A stretch of DNA of 64,000 bases from NCBI GenBank assembly GCA_015039365.1, contig WION01000124.1, forward strand, positions 62,001-126,000. The letters are read 5' to 3'. Below the pieces are notes generated by a model. The model searched no databases, was not told the origin of the DNA, and worked only from the letters and a program-made list of their open reading frames with translations. Source of the DNA: Amanita rubescens (taxonomy: Eukaryota > Basidiomycota > Agaricomycetes > Agaricales > Amanitaceae). Below, one piece after another: positions 21,782 to 32,995 of this stretch. Made by a program: the position numbers and the translations under genes. Numbering within the stretch: the stretch's first letter is position 1; every line of letters begins with the position of its first letter.

Positions 21782-22917
21782 ATGGAATCTCCATGCGTCC
21801 ATTACCTCATTCTCAAGCTCGAATTTAGATTTTCAACGTTGAGGAACATAACAGCTCGCCATTCAGCTTGGGCGTAGCGCGTGGGACAAGGGTCTTGACG
21901 TGGATTTGTGACTACAGACCATGGGGTCATCGGTCATCGGGCATCGATGCACACACATCTCGCACACGCAGACTCATAAAGGGAGTGAGCAGGACAACGC
22001 TACACAGAAAGGTACCACCGTCAGGTTAGATGATAGCGATTATGTAACTGTCCTTGATATGGTCGTTCCAACTCGTTCGTCATCATCATGTCCTCGAAAT
22101 CAGCGATGCCAATATCGTCAATAGCCTCTTCCAACCCCACGAACACCTTACATAAAGTTTTAGGGGCACCAAATGACTACAAGAACTCGTTACGCTAGCA
22201 CGTTTCACTTGAGGCATATCGATAATTTCGAGACGTTTGCAAATCCAAGTGGGCGCAACTTGTTTGAATACCTTGTAACTTCCTTTGATATCCACGAAAC
22301 AGGTCTTTTCATTCAACAATTACTACTAGCAATGCAGTGATTGTTTCAATAGAACAAAACACGACGCTTCATGATCACTCTTAGTCAATGGAAGAGCGAG
22401 AGTCTGTCCTGACATCCTTTGTGTGCAATCGACTTGGTTCTGCAAGTGCGTCTGAAGATGTCACATCGCGACGTGGCCAGTCTTCCTCTGGACCTTGAAC
22501 GGACTGACGAGCCTTCCCCAGCATCGCCACATTAGGCTTGACAGTGCCACCGGAAAAATCTTAAACTTCTTAGAAAACGAAAATCCAAATCGAACAAAAC
22601 GCAAATCGGGCTGTGGCCTGAACTGCTTCCTTCCATTTTCGTGATGTGATTGGGAACGTGAGTGCAAATAATCTGCCAAGTGTCGATCTTCTATAACGGC
22701 ATTCGACAAGACTCAGGCTGCGCGGTCTGAGGATTGTGGTTCGTCCTCGATTCTGAAATCTGGTTTGTGATGATATGAACGTCATTCGTGCTCGCACTGT
22801 CGGAGTCAATTATCTCGTCATAATGGCTTGATTGCTGGTTGCTCATTGATGCAATGGGAATGGTCGCCACCCGTAGTCTTCTGCCTGCAGCGTTAGTAAT
22901 ACCTCGGATCTTTCGAG
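21782..22917. other. F-box 3' flank, then unassigned sequence
   Basis: 21782-22010 matches the 3' flank of F-box copy 3 (46852-47160), including a TTGACGTGGATT block. Beyond it, the minus strand near 22190-22319 reads VFKQVAPTWICKRLEIIDMP, which looks like a real but unidentified leucine-rich coding scrap. No complete gene found. Confidence 0.4.
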
Positions 22918-23385
22918 TCACCGCTTCAAAACCGTACCATCCTGGGTGTCAAAGCGAGGATTTTCGTCCTCATCGAGGGCCGACTCAGTGACCTCCCACT
23001 CAGTCGATGCTTCCGCTACTGTTCTAATGAGCAACGTGTCATAGTATGTCTCGACCGCTGACCATCGTCGAATGTAAGACATGACGAAGGTAAATATTCC
23101 TCTCTCGCCGGGTGTAACATTTCTCATCTGCTCTTCGCCAACGACATCGCTCTCGTCTTTCTCTTCGTGAGCGTAACCGGTCTGACGAACGGGAGTGTCA
23201 AACGAAGGCGACATACGTGGTCGTTTCGCAGAGTCTATCGTTGGTTGACCCATGTCTTGAACCATAGGTAACTCGTTCTCGTTGGTGTCGACGCGCAGCT
23301 CGCTAGGAATGTCGCGGAGTGTGTTGAGAGGGAAAGACCCCTGACATGGCCATATGGCGCGGGTAAAGCATATTGGGCGGGCCAT
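22918..23385 (-). other. Orphan open frame overlapping the 3' end of the kinase gene
   Basis: An open frame of about 155 codons (MARPICFTRAIWPCQ at the start, FDTQDGTVLKR at the end) overlaps the kinase stop by a few bases in another frame. It has protein-like composition (IFTFVMSYIRRWSAVETYYD). A 51-nt GTGAGG..GTCAG segment would link it to the kinase, but the codon phase does not match by one base. It could be a kinase tail displaced by a frameshift in an AAAAA run, or a separate or non-coding frame. Confidence 0.3.
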
Positions 23386-23387
23386 CC

Positions 23388-25612
23388 TCACTTTTTGGAA
23401 GGAGATTGCCAGGACATCATGTTATCCACCACATCTTCCATACTTGGACGTCTAGCTGGCTCTCTTCTCCAACAGCGCCGAATCAATTTCCATGCGACTG
23501 CATTTAGCTCAGGTTTTGGAAATAGGGGCGGGCGCTGCCCGCTCGTGACCATCTTTATTATCTGGGGATGGCTATTATTTTTGAAGGGTATAGAATCAAA
23601 GTGTATCTGTTGAGCTCCATTCAGTATTCTCGAGATATGTGACAGCTTAATTCGATAGTTACCTCGTAATAAAGACAAGCGAAGGCATAAATATCCGTTT
23701 TGAACGTCCTTTTCATCAACTGAACGTCTCTATCAGATTCTGAAGAGATGTCATCACTGTCATAATCGCCGAAAAGCTCTGGTGCTGCAAAGTTGTACGA
23801 TAGAGCCCATGACTGTGTAGCAGTAGCATCGTTATGCCGCGCTAATCCAAAATCTGCAATCTTCACGCGAAAATGACTATCGAGGAGAACATTGTCCTAG
23901 AAGACGGGAACAAGTCAATAGCATCCTCTAAACGTCGAGGCGGGAAAGACTGACTCCTCGGATATCTCCGTGGACCATGTTTTCAGAGTGAATATATCGA
24001 ATGCCCTTGGCCGCTTCCAATATCTATTGGGGCCCGATTAAAGTGCATGTACATTCCGGTAAACCCTTACACGTTGTTGGACCTCGACTGAAGAAAACGT
24101 CTTTTTCTTCCGCCATGAACTCAATGTGCCATTTTCCATGTAGGGCGATACTAGGAAACGCCCTAATGGATTTTCATGTATACCCAGGAGAGCAAGTACA
24201 TGCTCATGGGAGAGGGTTCGCCATATGAAGGCTTCTCTGCAGAAATCCTGCCTCACCACGTAATTAGGATCCGGTTACGAGTTGCAAATGGGTACGCACG
24301 TCTTTATGCCGCACTCTATGCAATACTTTCAAAGCAACAGGTCTTCCTTGCATCTCTCCCTTGAGAACAAACGCAAACCCGCCCCTTCCAATCTCTTGAC
24401 TATCTGTCTTCATCATGACTTCTGGTAGTAAAAGGGAGCGTGGCATGGTTGGCTTCCGTTTGAGTAGTTTTAGTGCTAAGCGCCTCGCTTTGCGGTTAAT
24501 CTCATTGGCTCCCTTCTCCAGAAGAAAATTATTGTCAAGTAACTGAGCCACTGTCATGAGTATCTGGGCCGATCAAACTAACGTAGTCCTTACGTAGATT
24601 ATGAAGTCGAGAAATGTTTGGACGTCGCTATCCGGTAGAGAACCGAGTTTCGCGACAAGACTTGTCGTGTCTTCTACATCCAAAAGCTCGCATACAAGCC
24701 CAACAGTTGCAATGTTCGCCACTGTGCTCATCGGCGTACTTGTGTCCTGATCTAATCAGATCGAAGTAATACATGCCCTTTCAAATTCTCGTTACCTTGT
24801 TACGCAAAATAGCCAGCAGTGAAAAGAGGTAGTCATCCAGATCATGTTGAATGTCCTCCCTCGAAACGGTTTGTACAGCAATATCCCTTTTCTTCTTACA
24901 CTTGAGCAAAAATTCCACATATAGATGGTCAAGTACGTACCTCCAACTCGATACTAGCCTGTAATTCTTCCAGTGACCAGGCACCAGCTGCCGCCGGGGG
25001 TGAAAATTCTTCTCGTCCGTATCGAAGGTCAGTGACATGGCGGTAACTTATGTTTGGAGATCGATGACCGATTCGACCGTCAAGGGGCGAACTAGTAAAG
25101 CTGGAAGCAGAGGTACGTCTGGACATGGGGGCGGAGCCATAAATGGAAGATTGTCTAGAAATTGGGCCATGGCTGGAAGTGGAAGAACGTCGGCTTGACG
25201 TTGATACTGGGATGGGAATGCGGCTTGGCCCTGCGGAGAAGGACTTCCACACCGAATCGGACAACTCTTTCATATTGCCCAGAGATAGACGATTCTGCGT
25301 TAGCGGCCCGGCGTTATCTGTACTTGGGGATGGAGGAACTGTAACATTCTTGCGCTGCTTAGGTGGTGTGGGAATGGTATGTGAGGTAGTGCGATAATGA
25401 CTTGAAGGGGGTTGTCTGCGAGTTTGGTGCTTGGATGAAGGGGATTTTTGATGGCGATGGGATTGGGGATCTGTTGTGTCGCTCTGGGTGTTGAGAGTTG
25501 TGGGAAAGAGAGGAGCTGAGGGCGCGGAGCTGCGACTGAACTTGTCTATTAGATATCTTTGCTTCTCCATGTACCGTTCATACGCCTCGGGTGAGAAATC
25601 ATACTCAGTCAT
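23388..25612 (-). CDS. TKL-like protein kinase of the HGD type, about 615 residues
   Basis: Eight exons by my reading: 25612-24941, 24855-24796, 24746-24594, 24563-24300, 24247-24071, 24023-23955, 23896-23663 and 23606-23388; the sum is 616 codons. The N-terminal 220 residues are Ser/Pro-rich and probably disordered (start MTEYDFSPEAYERYMEKQRY). A helical segment follows, then the kinase: IGRGGFAFVLKGEMQGRPVA with VALKV lysine, FCREAFIWRTLSHEHVLALL (C-helix Glu), HGDIRGDNVLL catalytic loop, IADFGLAR, YNFAAPELFGDY in place of APE, and a C-lobe ending WRREPARRPSMEDVV. The HGD catalytic loop in place of HRD is usual in expanded agaricomycete kinases of this type. All key residues (Lys, Glu, Asp, DFG) are present, so activity is expected. 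An earlier TTG-initiated extension to 25639 lacks ATG. Confidence 0.8.
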
Positions 25613-25960
25613 CTGCAGAGAAGGTTGAAGGGAGCTCAACTCCCTTTTCGGTACATGTTATCACACAGTGATCATAGCTCTATTTTTGGCCACGTCAGTC
25701 TCTAGTGGTGTAACAATATAGCACCCTGCCTCTAGCGTCGCGTTCTTGAACGCCCCCCACTACTCCACTCCCATGCCGCCACCGCTGTCGTATTGGAGTG
25801 GCTCCGTAGATTGAAGCAAGCTCATAACTTGGTAAGTCAATGTCAGGGAAGAACCCGAGAGCGAAATAGTCGATATGCTTACATGACCCCCAAGTACTGA
25901 GTTTTAATCTGTCAGATATAGCAACTCATCAGATTCAAGTTGACACTGTAGTGAAATGTC

Positions 25961-26024
25961 ATGAGATCATGATGATCAATAATTATCATCAGTGATCATC
26001 AGTGATCATCATTGATCACTGACT
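25961..26024. repeat. TGATCA-rich simple repeat
   Basis: About 60 bp composed of near-repeats of TCATCAGTGATCATCAGTGA with several TGATCA palindromes, in the divergent space between the kinase and DUF952 genes. It can form small hairpins. No function can be read from it. Confidence 0.6.
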
Positions 26025-26084
26025 TTTGTCCAATTTCGCGGAGCAAACAGTGTACCGCAAAACGCCGAAGTCATATCATACATG

Positions 26085-26365
26085 TCGACTCGATTCATAA
26101 TCAGATATTCAATTAAGGGACCACGGCTTCTCCTATTGGTCGTGGTCTGGTCAAAACCACAAGTCATATGTTGAGTCGATGACCCGCTTCATAATTGGAT
26201 TGATTTATACTCGATTAAGGCGACCACAGCTTCTTTCGGTTCCTCGATATGGGTATCATCTTCTTCCATCGATTAAGGTCTCCCTAAACTGCTCAAGTCA
26301 TGGATTGACGTAGCATTTTGATTTATATTCGATCAACTTGGCGACCAAGGCTTCCTTCACTCCCT
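26085..26365 (+). repeat. Three degenerate direct repeats upstream of the DUF952 gene
   Basis: The motif TCGATTAAGG followed by CGACCACAGCTTCTTTC, preceded by a TTGATTTATA box, occurs in degenerate form about three times (near 26110-26150, 26190-26245 and 26310-26365), the last one directly before the start codon. The unit is about 100 bp. It may be a promoter amplification; the repeats have diverged clearly. Confidence 0.5.
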
Positions 26366-26373
26366 GATTGAAA

Positions 26374-26813
26374 ATGTCCAACTCTACGGGGAACTTGCCA
26401 ACCTACCTATACAAGTTAATCCCTTCATCGCAGCCGGAGCTACTCCCTAATTCCCTCCCCGAAACTCTTCCTTTGAATCAAAAGGATATCGACGATAAAT
26501 TCATTCATCTATCGACCTCGAAACAAGTTCCCGAAATTGTCAACAAACACTTTGCGAAAGAGAAAATGGTCTACATTCTGAGGATCAAATATGAGACAGT
26601 TAAGGATATTGTCAGGTGGGAACCCTCCAGAGGGAAACGTGAGTGGAGATATGAATGAACGTTTCGCGATTGAACCTCATTTTCGATCTTTTAGCCATCG
26701 GTGACATAGGAGACTCGCACATGTTTGCACATTTGGACACGGACCAATGGAAAAAGAATCTGATTGATGGGGTTTTCGTCTTCGATTTGGGATGGTTGAA
26801 CTTGGATCATTAG
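26374..26813 (+). CDS. DUF952 family protein
   Basis: Two exons. The first runs from MSNSTGNLPTYLYKLIPSSQ to RWEPSRGK; an intron GTGAGT..TTTTAG follows at about 26639-26694; the second begins PIGDIGDSHMFAHLD and ends LGWLNLDH at 26813. Family marks are YLYKL near the start, DDKFIHLSTSKQVPEIVNKH (the FIHLST core) and the V.RWE strand. DUF952 proteins are small single-domain proteins of unknown function with an ADP-ribosyltransferase-like fold suggested in the literature. Usual family length is about 100-130 residues, so this is complete (about 127). The ATG at 26374 is the first in frame. Confidence 0.8.
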
Positions 26814-27476
26814 GGAGGCGAAGTGTGGCTTTGGGGTAGATGGATGTTTGCGGGCTATGAGATCTAAATAAACGTTATGCACAGACGGAGCTTGCTGGAA
26901 AATTGTAAAACTACGAAGAATGCTCTCATAAGAAACAGGGCGCCCCCGCCCTGTCTATTCCATCGCGCGCCCGCTTCTGCTCTTGAAGCTTGACGACCAG
27001 ACGTCCATCCACGGCTGGCGAGAGACGCACCCCCGTGCGGTTGAATAACCCAAGGCGCCTCTGTCAGCCAACCTTAACTTTATATTTCTTCGCATCCTGA
27101 TGGTTCCAAGTTTGTTGCACTCCGGTGTATCCCTCATAATCACCAGAGCAGAATGTGCCCCAACTTGATGCATTGATGTCGCTGCTCCAGCGCAGACATG
27201 GTGTGGAGACGACAGAGAGAGAAGGGAAATGAGGACGAAAGACGCGGATGGCAATGACGAGATGTGACTTCATAGGAAAGGCGGGGTGGCCGCGAGCTCG
27301 GAGCATGCGACTTGTAAACGGGACTCGGAAATTACCGAGCTGAGCAAATTGTATTCAATATATTGGCGCTCGTTCAAGTCGAACCACCACAACTACAGTA
27401 TCACAGTGTAAGATTTAGTTTAGGATTTATATGTGTCAATCTGAACTCAAGCTTCTCGTGCAGTTATCGCTGAACC
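26814..27476. other. Intergenic region with F-box leader and a possible small protein scrap
   Basis: The right end (about 27310-27476) is the conserved F-box leader. On the minus strand near 27064-27270 a frame reads SSWGTFCSGDYEGYTGVQQT after a hydrophobic N-terminus; it resembles a small secreted protein but stops early and I do not recognise it. Confidence 0.35.
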
Positions 27477-28913
27477 ATGGCATCAAAGGCGGTACCGACC
27501 CACCGCCCCATACCCGTAGAAATTATACGCGAGATCTTTTCGTACTTATCTTCACCTTTGCAACTTCTGAAACCACACGAGTTTCCGTGGTACCTCGGCC
27601 AAATTTGCTCCAAATGGAGGGCTATTTTTTTGTCAATGCAGGCCTACTTCTGGAATGAAATCGAGGTGGAGCGTCCTGAAGACAGGGAAACCCCATCACA
27701 GTGGATATACTCTATGAATGATCTTGAGCCGGAGCTGCCCCGTAATCGACGGCCGGATTCCTCACGTGCTATGGCAATATTAGCATTTTTTCTCGATGTC
27801 GCACGCGGGGCTCCGTTCTCCTTCACTTTATACGAGGAGAATTCTTACCGTAGCGATCAAGAAATTTCCTGCGTGCAACTCGTCCTTTCAAAACTCGTAG
27901 ATCATTCAACACAATGGGAAAATATATCCATGCAACTGCGACTACCAGAGTTTTTACTGCTCCGTGGCGTCAAAAACCGTCTCCCATTGTTACAAAGCTT
28001 GAAGATCATTCTACCGCATCGTTACCAGATGGAAGAAGCCAACCACGATGTGACTTTACTTCCTCAAATGGGGGACATTTTCGAGGACGCGCCGCTCCTA
28101 ACTCATATCGAACTTACCAATCTTGAGGACGCAGCATGGAAGTTCAACTGGGCTTCACTAACAAGTATTCACCTTCGTTCCTCAGACAGTCCTCAGACCA
28201 TCATCACTGCCCTTCATCAGACAGTTAATCTGGAGGCACTCAATATTGGCAGCACCATTTTTGATCCCGACCCTGCACATATGAATGCTAAAACCATTAA
28301 GCTTCCATGCCTAGAATATCTGTGCATTGAAGGGGCGTTTCTCCTAACCATCCTAGAAACCCCTGCATTGAAGGAGCTGGAGATTGAGTTCGATGAAAGC
28401 GATTCTAATAATGCTAGGAAAACAATAGACTTCCTCCTCCGATCAAACTGCGAGCTCTCTGTGCTGTCATTACAGGATCTCGAATTACGGGCTCATAAAG
28501 AGGTTTTGTTGCACACACCGGATCTTGAGGAATTGTCACTGAATCACGACGAATTTCTCGTCGAAGTGGTTGAATGGCTTGCTGGATCAACCACAGACGC
28601 AGCTCAGCCACGAGGACTGCCTCTACAAAGCTTAAATTCATTATCCCTTTACAGCTGCTCGGACATCAACAACAGTCATCTCCAAGCAGTGCAAGAAATG
28701 ATCAAAAGTCGCCATTCCATGGTTGACACCGGCATCGAACACCTACAGGAACTGGTCATAGAGACGGATGGAGCGTGGATTGGGTCATCTAGTGTGTTGA
28801 AGAGTCTGGCATCATTGTGCAAGGAGGAGGAGATTGACTTTGAATTCTTCAGCCACTTCGGCTGGGAAGCGACTCCGTCCGAGTCGGAGTTGAGCGATTT
28901 TGAACAGGATTGA
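27477..28913 (+). CDS. F-box-like protein, copy 2, 478 residues
   Basis: Intact single-exon gene. The F-box-like domain lies at about residues 10-65 (HRPIPVEIIREIFSYLSSPL, GQICSKWRAIFLSMQAYFWN). The rest forms degenerate leucine-rich segments (LLTHIELTNLEDAAWKFNWA, SLTSIHLRSSDSPQTIITAL, NLEALNIGSTIFDPD, LPCLEYLCIEGAFLLTILET) that would bind a target. F-box proteins recruit substrates to SCF ubiquitin ligases; the target is unknown. A Thr-Asp-Ala stretch near residue 375 is where copy 1 lost five bases. It is closest to copy 4 and shares with it the downstream glutaredoxin sequence, so the two come from one segmental duplication. Intronless structure is unusual among the neighbours. Confidence 0.85.
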   Translation: MASKAVPTHRPIPVEIIREIFSYLSSPLQLLKPHEFPWYLGQICSKWRAIFLSMQAYFWNEIEVERPEDRETPSQWIYSMNDLEPELPRNRRPDSSRAMAILAFFLDVARGAPFSFTLYEENSYRSDQEISCVQLVLSKLVDHSTQWENISMQLRLPEFLLLRGVKNRLPLLQSLKIILPHRYQMEEANHDVTLLPQMGDIFEDAPLLTHIELTNLEDAAWKFNWASLTSIHLRSSDSPQTIITALHQTVNLEALNIGSTIFDPDPAHMNAKTIKLPCLEYLCIEGAFLLTILETPALKELEIEFDESDSNNARKTIDFLLRSNCELSVLSLQDLELRAHKEVLLHTPDLEELSLNHDEFLVEVVEWLAGSTTDAAQPRGLPLQSLNSLSLYSCSDINNSHLQAVQEMIKSRHSMVDTGIEHLQELVIETDGAWIGSSSVLKSLASLCKEEEIDFEFFSHFGWEATPSESELSDFEQD

Positions 28914-29131
28914 AATATCCATACGTCCATTACCTCACTCTCAAGCTCGAAGTTAGATTTCCAACGCTGAGGAACATAACCATAACAGCCCGGCGGGCGT
29001 AGTACTGTGTAAGACAAGTTGACGACTACGAACGCAATGCCGCCGTTAGCAAAACGTTAGTTAAGTGATTACGTAACCGTGAGCACTTGAGGTCGTTCCG
29101 TGACGGTTTCGTCATCACGCAAAAGTTTGCC

Positions 29132-29449
29132 ATGCAATCTCTATTTCTCCGGTCAGCAACTCGAACTACTTTCTCCGCCCGTTGTAGACTAGGCTCTCTC
29201 CGCTTCATAACGCAGGAAGCTCGTGCCAAATTGATGGCGCGGTCAAGGCCAAACCACTCGTGCTCTTCATGAAGGGCACACCGGAACTACCAGTGTGGTT
29301 TCTCGCGCGCGGTTGTCCAGATATTGGATTTGCACGGTGTTGCCCCGGAAAAGATGCAGTCGTATGATGTTCTTGTAGATCCAGAGCTGAGGAGTTCTAT
29401 CAAGGAGTATTCGTACGTGTTTCTTGTTCAGGACTTTAAAGCGGCATAA
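29132..29449 (+). pseudogene. Truncated monothiol glutaredoxin (Grx5-type) pseudogene
   Basis: Nearly identical to the first exon of the intact gene at 49392 but with two lesions: one A is missing in the CCAAATTGATGG stretch (the intact copy has CCAAAATTGATGG) and CA is missing before the CGFS codons (CTACCAGTGTGG against CTACCACAGTGTGG). Homology ends near 29449, just past the first donor site, so the last exons are absent. It marks the right end of the segmental duplication that carries F-box copy 2. Confidence 0.9.
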
Positions 29450-29539
29450 TGATTAAGTGTCTTCCATATCATCATTCTTTCCACAACATCTTTCGTCTTT
29501 TCCTTCACACAGCAGTCCTGAGTCGGAATATCTGTCCTC

Positions 29540-30060
29540 CATTCCTCTCTCAAACGCTCTTTCTCATTCTCTGCCTGAGGCAGAGGACATCCAACCAAAC
29601 CAATTGAGTCTTCCCTGATGTGAGATGGAGCAGCTCAGTACGGATGCGCTCGAAAGTCGTCTTGGCAGGAAGGGGCACCGGCCACTCATAACTGTTGATT
29701 GGCGTCTCGACGGCCCGTCGCTTGTCGCCGTCCAGCCAAGGATGGGACACTGCGAAGAACGGGGGTCAGACATGCTGAGAATCATTGAATAAGACGCTTC
29801 TGGCATCTGCGGAGACCATCGGGACGACGCGATTGCTCCATAAATCCCAGTGCCCACATCCTGCGCGGCATCAGATTCATCGGGACCTCGCTGACATAGG
29901 CGTCCTGCCGTCCTGTGTCGTGGACAAAGCGGGCCTTTTGCATGATGTCGCGATTGGGCTACGGGACCGTCCGGACTCGCTCCCTCGATCAGCAACCGAG
30001 AGGACATCTTTTCCAACTTCGCATTCTGATCACTTTTTTGACCCACAGCCCTACTCATGC
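29540..30060 (-). pseudogene. HET-like (heterokaryon incompatibility-type) relic
   Basis: The minus strand reads SHPWLDGDKRRAVETPINSY then EWPVPLP, RIRTELLHL and LVWLDVLCLRQ, the standard central motif of basidiomycete HET-type proteins. Upstream, another frame gives DAYVSEVPMNLMPRRMWALG, matching the usual PRRVW segment of this family. The parts lie in different frames with stops between them and no simple introns, and the sequence ends soon after CLRQ. I therefore call a decayed fragment. HET proteins act in self/non-self recognition. Confidence 0.6.
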
Positions 30061-30618
30061 CGATTACGGGAGTTAGCAGGAGACAAGGGGGCGAAACTCT
30101 GCCCTATCGACGGACTATGATTCATGAAACTGATCTCGTTATCATGTCCTATCTTCAGTGCTGCATTACCTATCATAAATCATGATTACTATTAGATTAT
30201 TGGATGTACAGCGGGCTGTGATGTACTAGTAGCACCTAAGCCTTGTCCCAATTTGACGCGACGTGACCGTACCCATGGCCCACACCCATCCAATCTGTCG
30301 CCACGGCTAGAACAGGCTGATTGTCGTCATTGGCCGTAGACAGCCATTGGCATCCCACGAACTGCCGCTTTGGTGGCTATTAGTTTCTTTCCCGAGTTTA
30401 TTTATAAACGCGTGTTGCTCTTCTAAGTTGTCATTCTTCGTCCGATGCGCGCGATAGCCCAGTTACAAATAAAAGGCGCCCACCTCAGTTGGACGACAAG
30501 TAAACCATGACATCGTGCAGACGTAACGCAACCGACTAACAGTAATTCATAATTGACCTCAATGTGTCAGCTGATTATGCATAATAGAACTTGTACAGAA
30601 TTACTAGACCAAATACAT
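30061..30618. other. Intergenic region
   Basis: Downstream of the P450 gene. No gene or repeat recognised. Confidence 0.4.
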
Positions 30619-32995
30619 TCACTTGACGCGCTTTACCAGCAATGGCATGCCATCAGCAGGCACTATCAAAAGTTTCTGTTAACCACCACAAAGTTGGGCT
30701 CTAACGACGCATACTCATTGTAAATCCAGTTCCCGAATGGATAGTTTGGCCTTCATACGCTGGTTCGAAAGAGAAATTGGCGATCAAGGGCCTATCAGTC
30801 ATCAGTACCACGTTTGCGCAACACTACCAGACCACTTACGTGATGACGGCTTTCATTTCCATGATTGCCATCGTCCTCCCGATGCACGCATGAGGGCCGG
30901 CAGCAAAAGTTAGCAGTGAATAGTTAGGATTATATTCTTCTGGAAGATTAAGCCAACGACTCGGCTTGTATCTTGACAGGACGCAAGAGATAAATATCTC
31001 TAGTCTCTGCCATTAAAATGAAAGACATACTCTTCGGCGTCTTCTCCCCAAACACCTTTATAAGTGTTGACAACACGAATCTAAAAGTACTCAACATGGA
31101 GCTCTCTGGAGTCGATATCGAATGACGTACAGGAATTATAATCAGCGTTCCTTTTGGCACTAATATATCACCTATGTAACCGGTTCTATTGGCAATGCGA
31201 TGGGCTAACGGTATAGGTGGCAACACCCTTAAACTTTCCATGCTGTTTGGATGATTGTCAATTCACGGCCAGCAGCAGGCATCAAATACGCACATTACGC
31301 AATCGAGCCATTGTAGCTCTTTGAGTGTACGATAGTCAGGATGTGGATTCTCCCTGAGCACCGGCGTAACTTCTTCGCGAAGCTTGCTTTGAGCCTCTTG
31401 ATTATTAGCAAGTAGCCACAATGTCTTTTCAAACATATCAAAATCCGATATTTAATACATATAGCCGGGGCTTACCCATGCCAACCCGGATGCGCTAGTC
31501 TCATAGCCCGCAGCGAGAAACGTAAGCTGATTTTTATCCATCAACTTTATCGATACCATTGATGTCCGGCAACACTCACTACTTGGTCTAATACGGCTTT
31601 ATCGCTCATGGTATAAGCCATCTTGTCTTCTTCTAGCTCAGCTTTCCTCGCGCGAATCAGGATGCTCATAATATCGCGTTTGGCTTCGGTATCCGAGGCA
31701 GTGATGCTATCATCCATCTTCTCCCGAAGCATCTCCGTAGAAGCCTTCCTCATCGTGTAAATTGACTGAACCAAAGTACTTAGATGGGCTGCGATTGTCG
31801 AGGACAATTCATTGCTTGAAAGCTCACGGTTCGCTTACCGGTGAACGGTATGTTATCAAACCAATGGCAATATTTATGCATCCAAGAACTTGTCAGTACT
31901 TCTCGGAAACCTGGAATGGAAGCCGCCAGTGCGAATTTCTCCATATTCCGTACTATATACAGCTGTAATAATGATGACCTCCGAGTATCAGATTTGGATA
32001 AACGTACCGTCTTGAAGGTTGGCGCCTTTTTCAAAGGCCACTGCGAGTTCATTTTCAGGATTGTGCAGCGAATCGACCTTGTAACCAAAGGCGGTGTCGC
32101 ATATGATATCCAAAGCAACCTTACCCACTAAAATGATATGTAGTCCGTTATAAAACAAAAAGAGTAAATCGGATATGTACTCCATTCATAGGCATGCATT
32201 ACTTTCCCCTTCTGTGGCGCTGCTTGGGAATCAATTTCATCGTTTATTATCTTGACGAGCCTAGCAATCAAGCTAATCAGTAAAGTATCTACTGGATACA
32301 GTTCGCGGAACGGACTTATCAACCGGGTTGTAATACATATGCATTTCTGTCAAATTATTTTGTTCACTATTCATCGATGAGGCAGTGATCACACATACGG
32401 GCCATCAGATTAGGCATTGAGAATGCGGGATTCATTGCTTTCCTCATCAATCGATGTTCATGGCCCGTGACCGCAAGTAGACCATCTCCAGCTATTATTC
32501 TAAGAATCTGTCTCACGAATGCGGGCTTCGCGAAGCGCTCAGAAAAACACGTTTTCAAAGAAAATCTAATAATACGCACTCGAGGATAATCAAACCAACC
32601 CGTGGATAGAATCTGGCGCAAAGGCTCGGCTTGTAGGAAGAACAAGCACTCTGAACCGAAAGGGCCGAAGAATCGAACAACAGGGCCTAACTGCTTCGCC
32701 CATTCGCTCTGTGAAAGGCAAGCTTTGTTATTGTATATGAGATGTGAGTGACCCATGATTAATTTAGTGCCAGGTGCTGTCGGAACGTGGCGCAGCGGCG
32801 AGAGATACCGTGGCCACAGTACAAGTCGGTAGAGAAAACGATACGCGACATAACCTTGAATTAGTAAGAGCAGAGACAAATAGCTTCACATCTGGCTGAT
32901 AATACAATCACATTTGACGACTTACCAGTAATCAGAAGCCAAATGTAAGAGGGTTGTAGAATGTCGCTCAACAGAGCAGTTACTTGAGGTGCCAT
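30619..32995 (-). CDS. Cytochrome P450 monooxygenase
   Basis: Complete multi-exon P450 of the ER-bound type. The start MAPQVTALLSDILQPSYIWL is a membrane anchor; an intron then leads to GYVAYRFLYRLVLWPRYLSP and the proline-rich hinge HVPTAPG. Further exons read GLLAVTGHEHRLMRKAMNPA, KVALDIICDTAFGYKVDSLH, the I-helix FLAAGYETSASGLAW, the K-helix ESLRVLPPIPLAHR (ExxR), the PERF-like region WGEDAEEYKPSRW and the haem loop FAAGPHACIGRTMA with the axial Cys. It ends VPADGMPLLVKRVK at 30619. All junctions keep phase, though two introns seem very short (39 and 43 nt). Typical role: oxidation of hydrophobic secondary metabolites or xenobiotics; substrate unknown. No biosynthetic cluster partners are next to it. 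Confidence 0.85.

Noticed and set aside
22918..23392. Fusion of the frame at 22918-23385 to the kinase through a 51-nt intron
   Set aside because: The donor and acceptor look good, but the kinase exon ends two bases into a codon while the next exon begins with a whole codon, so the phase is wrong by one base.
29564..30058. 164-codon minus-strand open frame
   Set aside because: The HET-type motifs lie in the other two frames of the same strand; this frame is a shadow.
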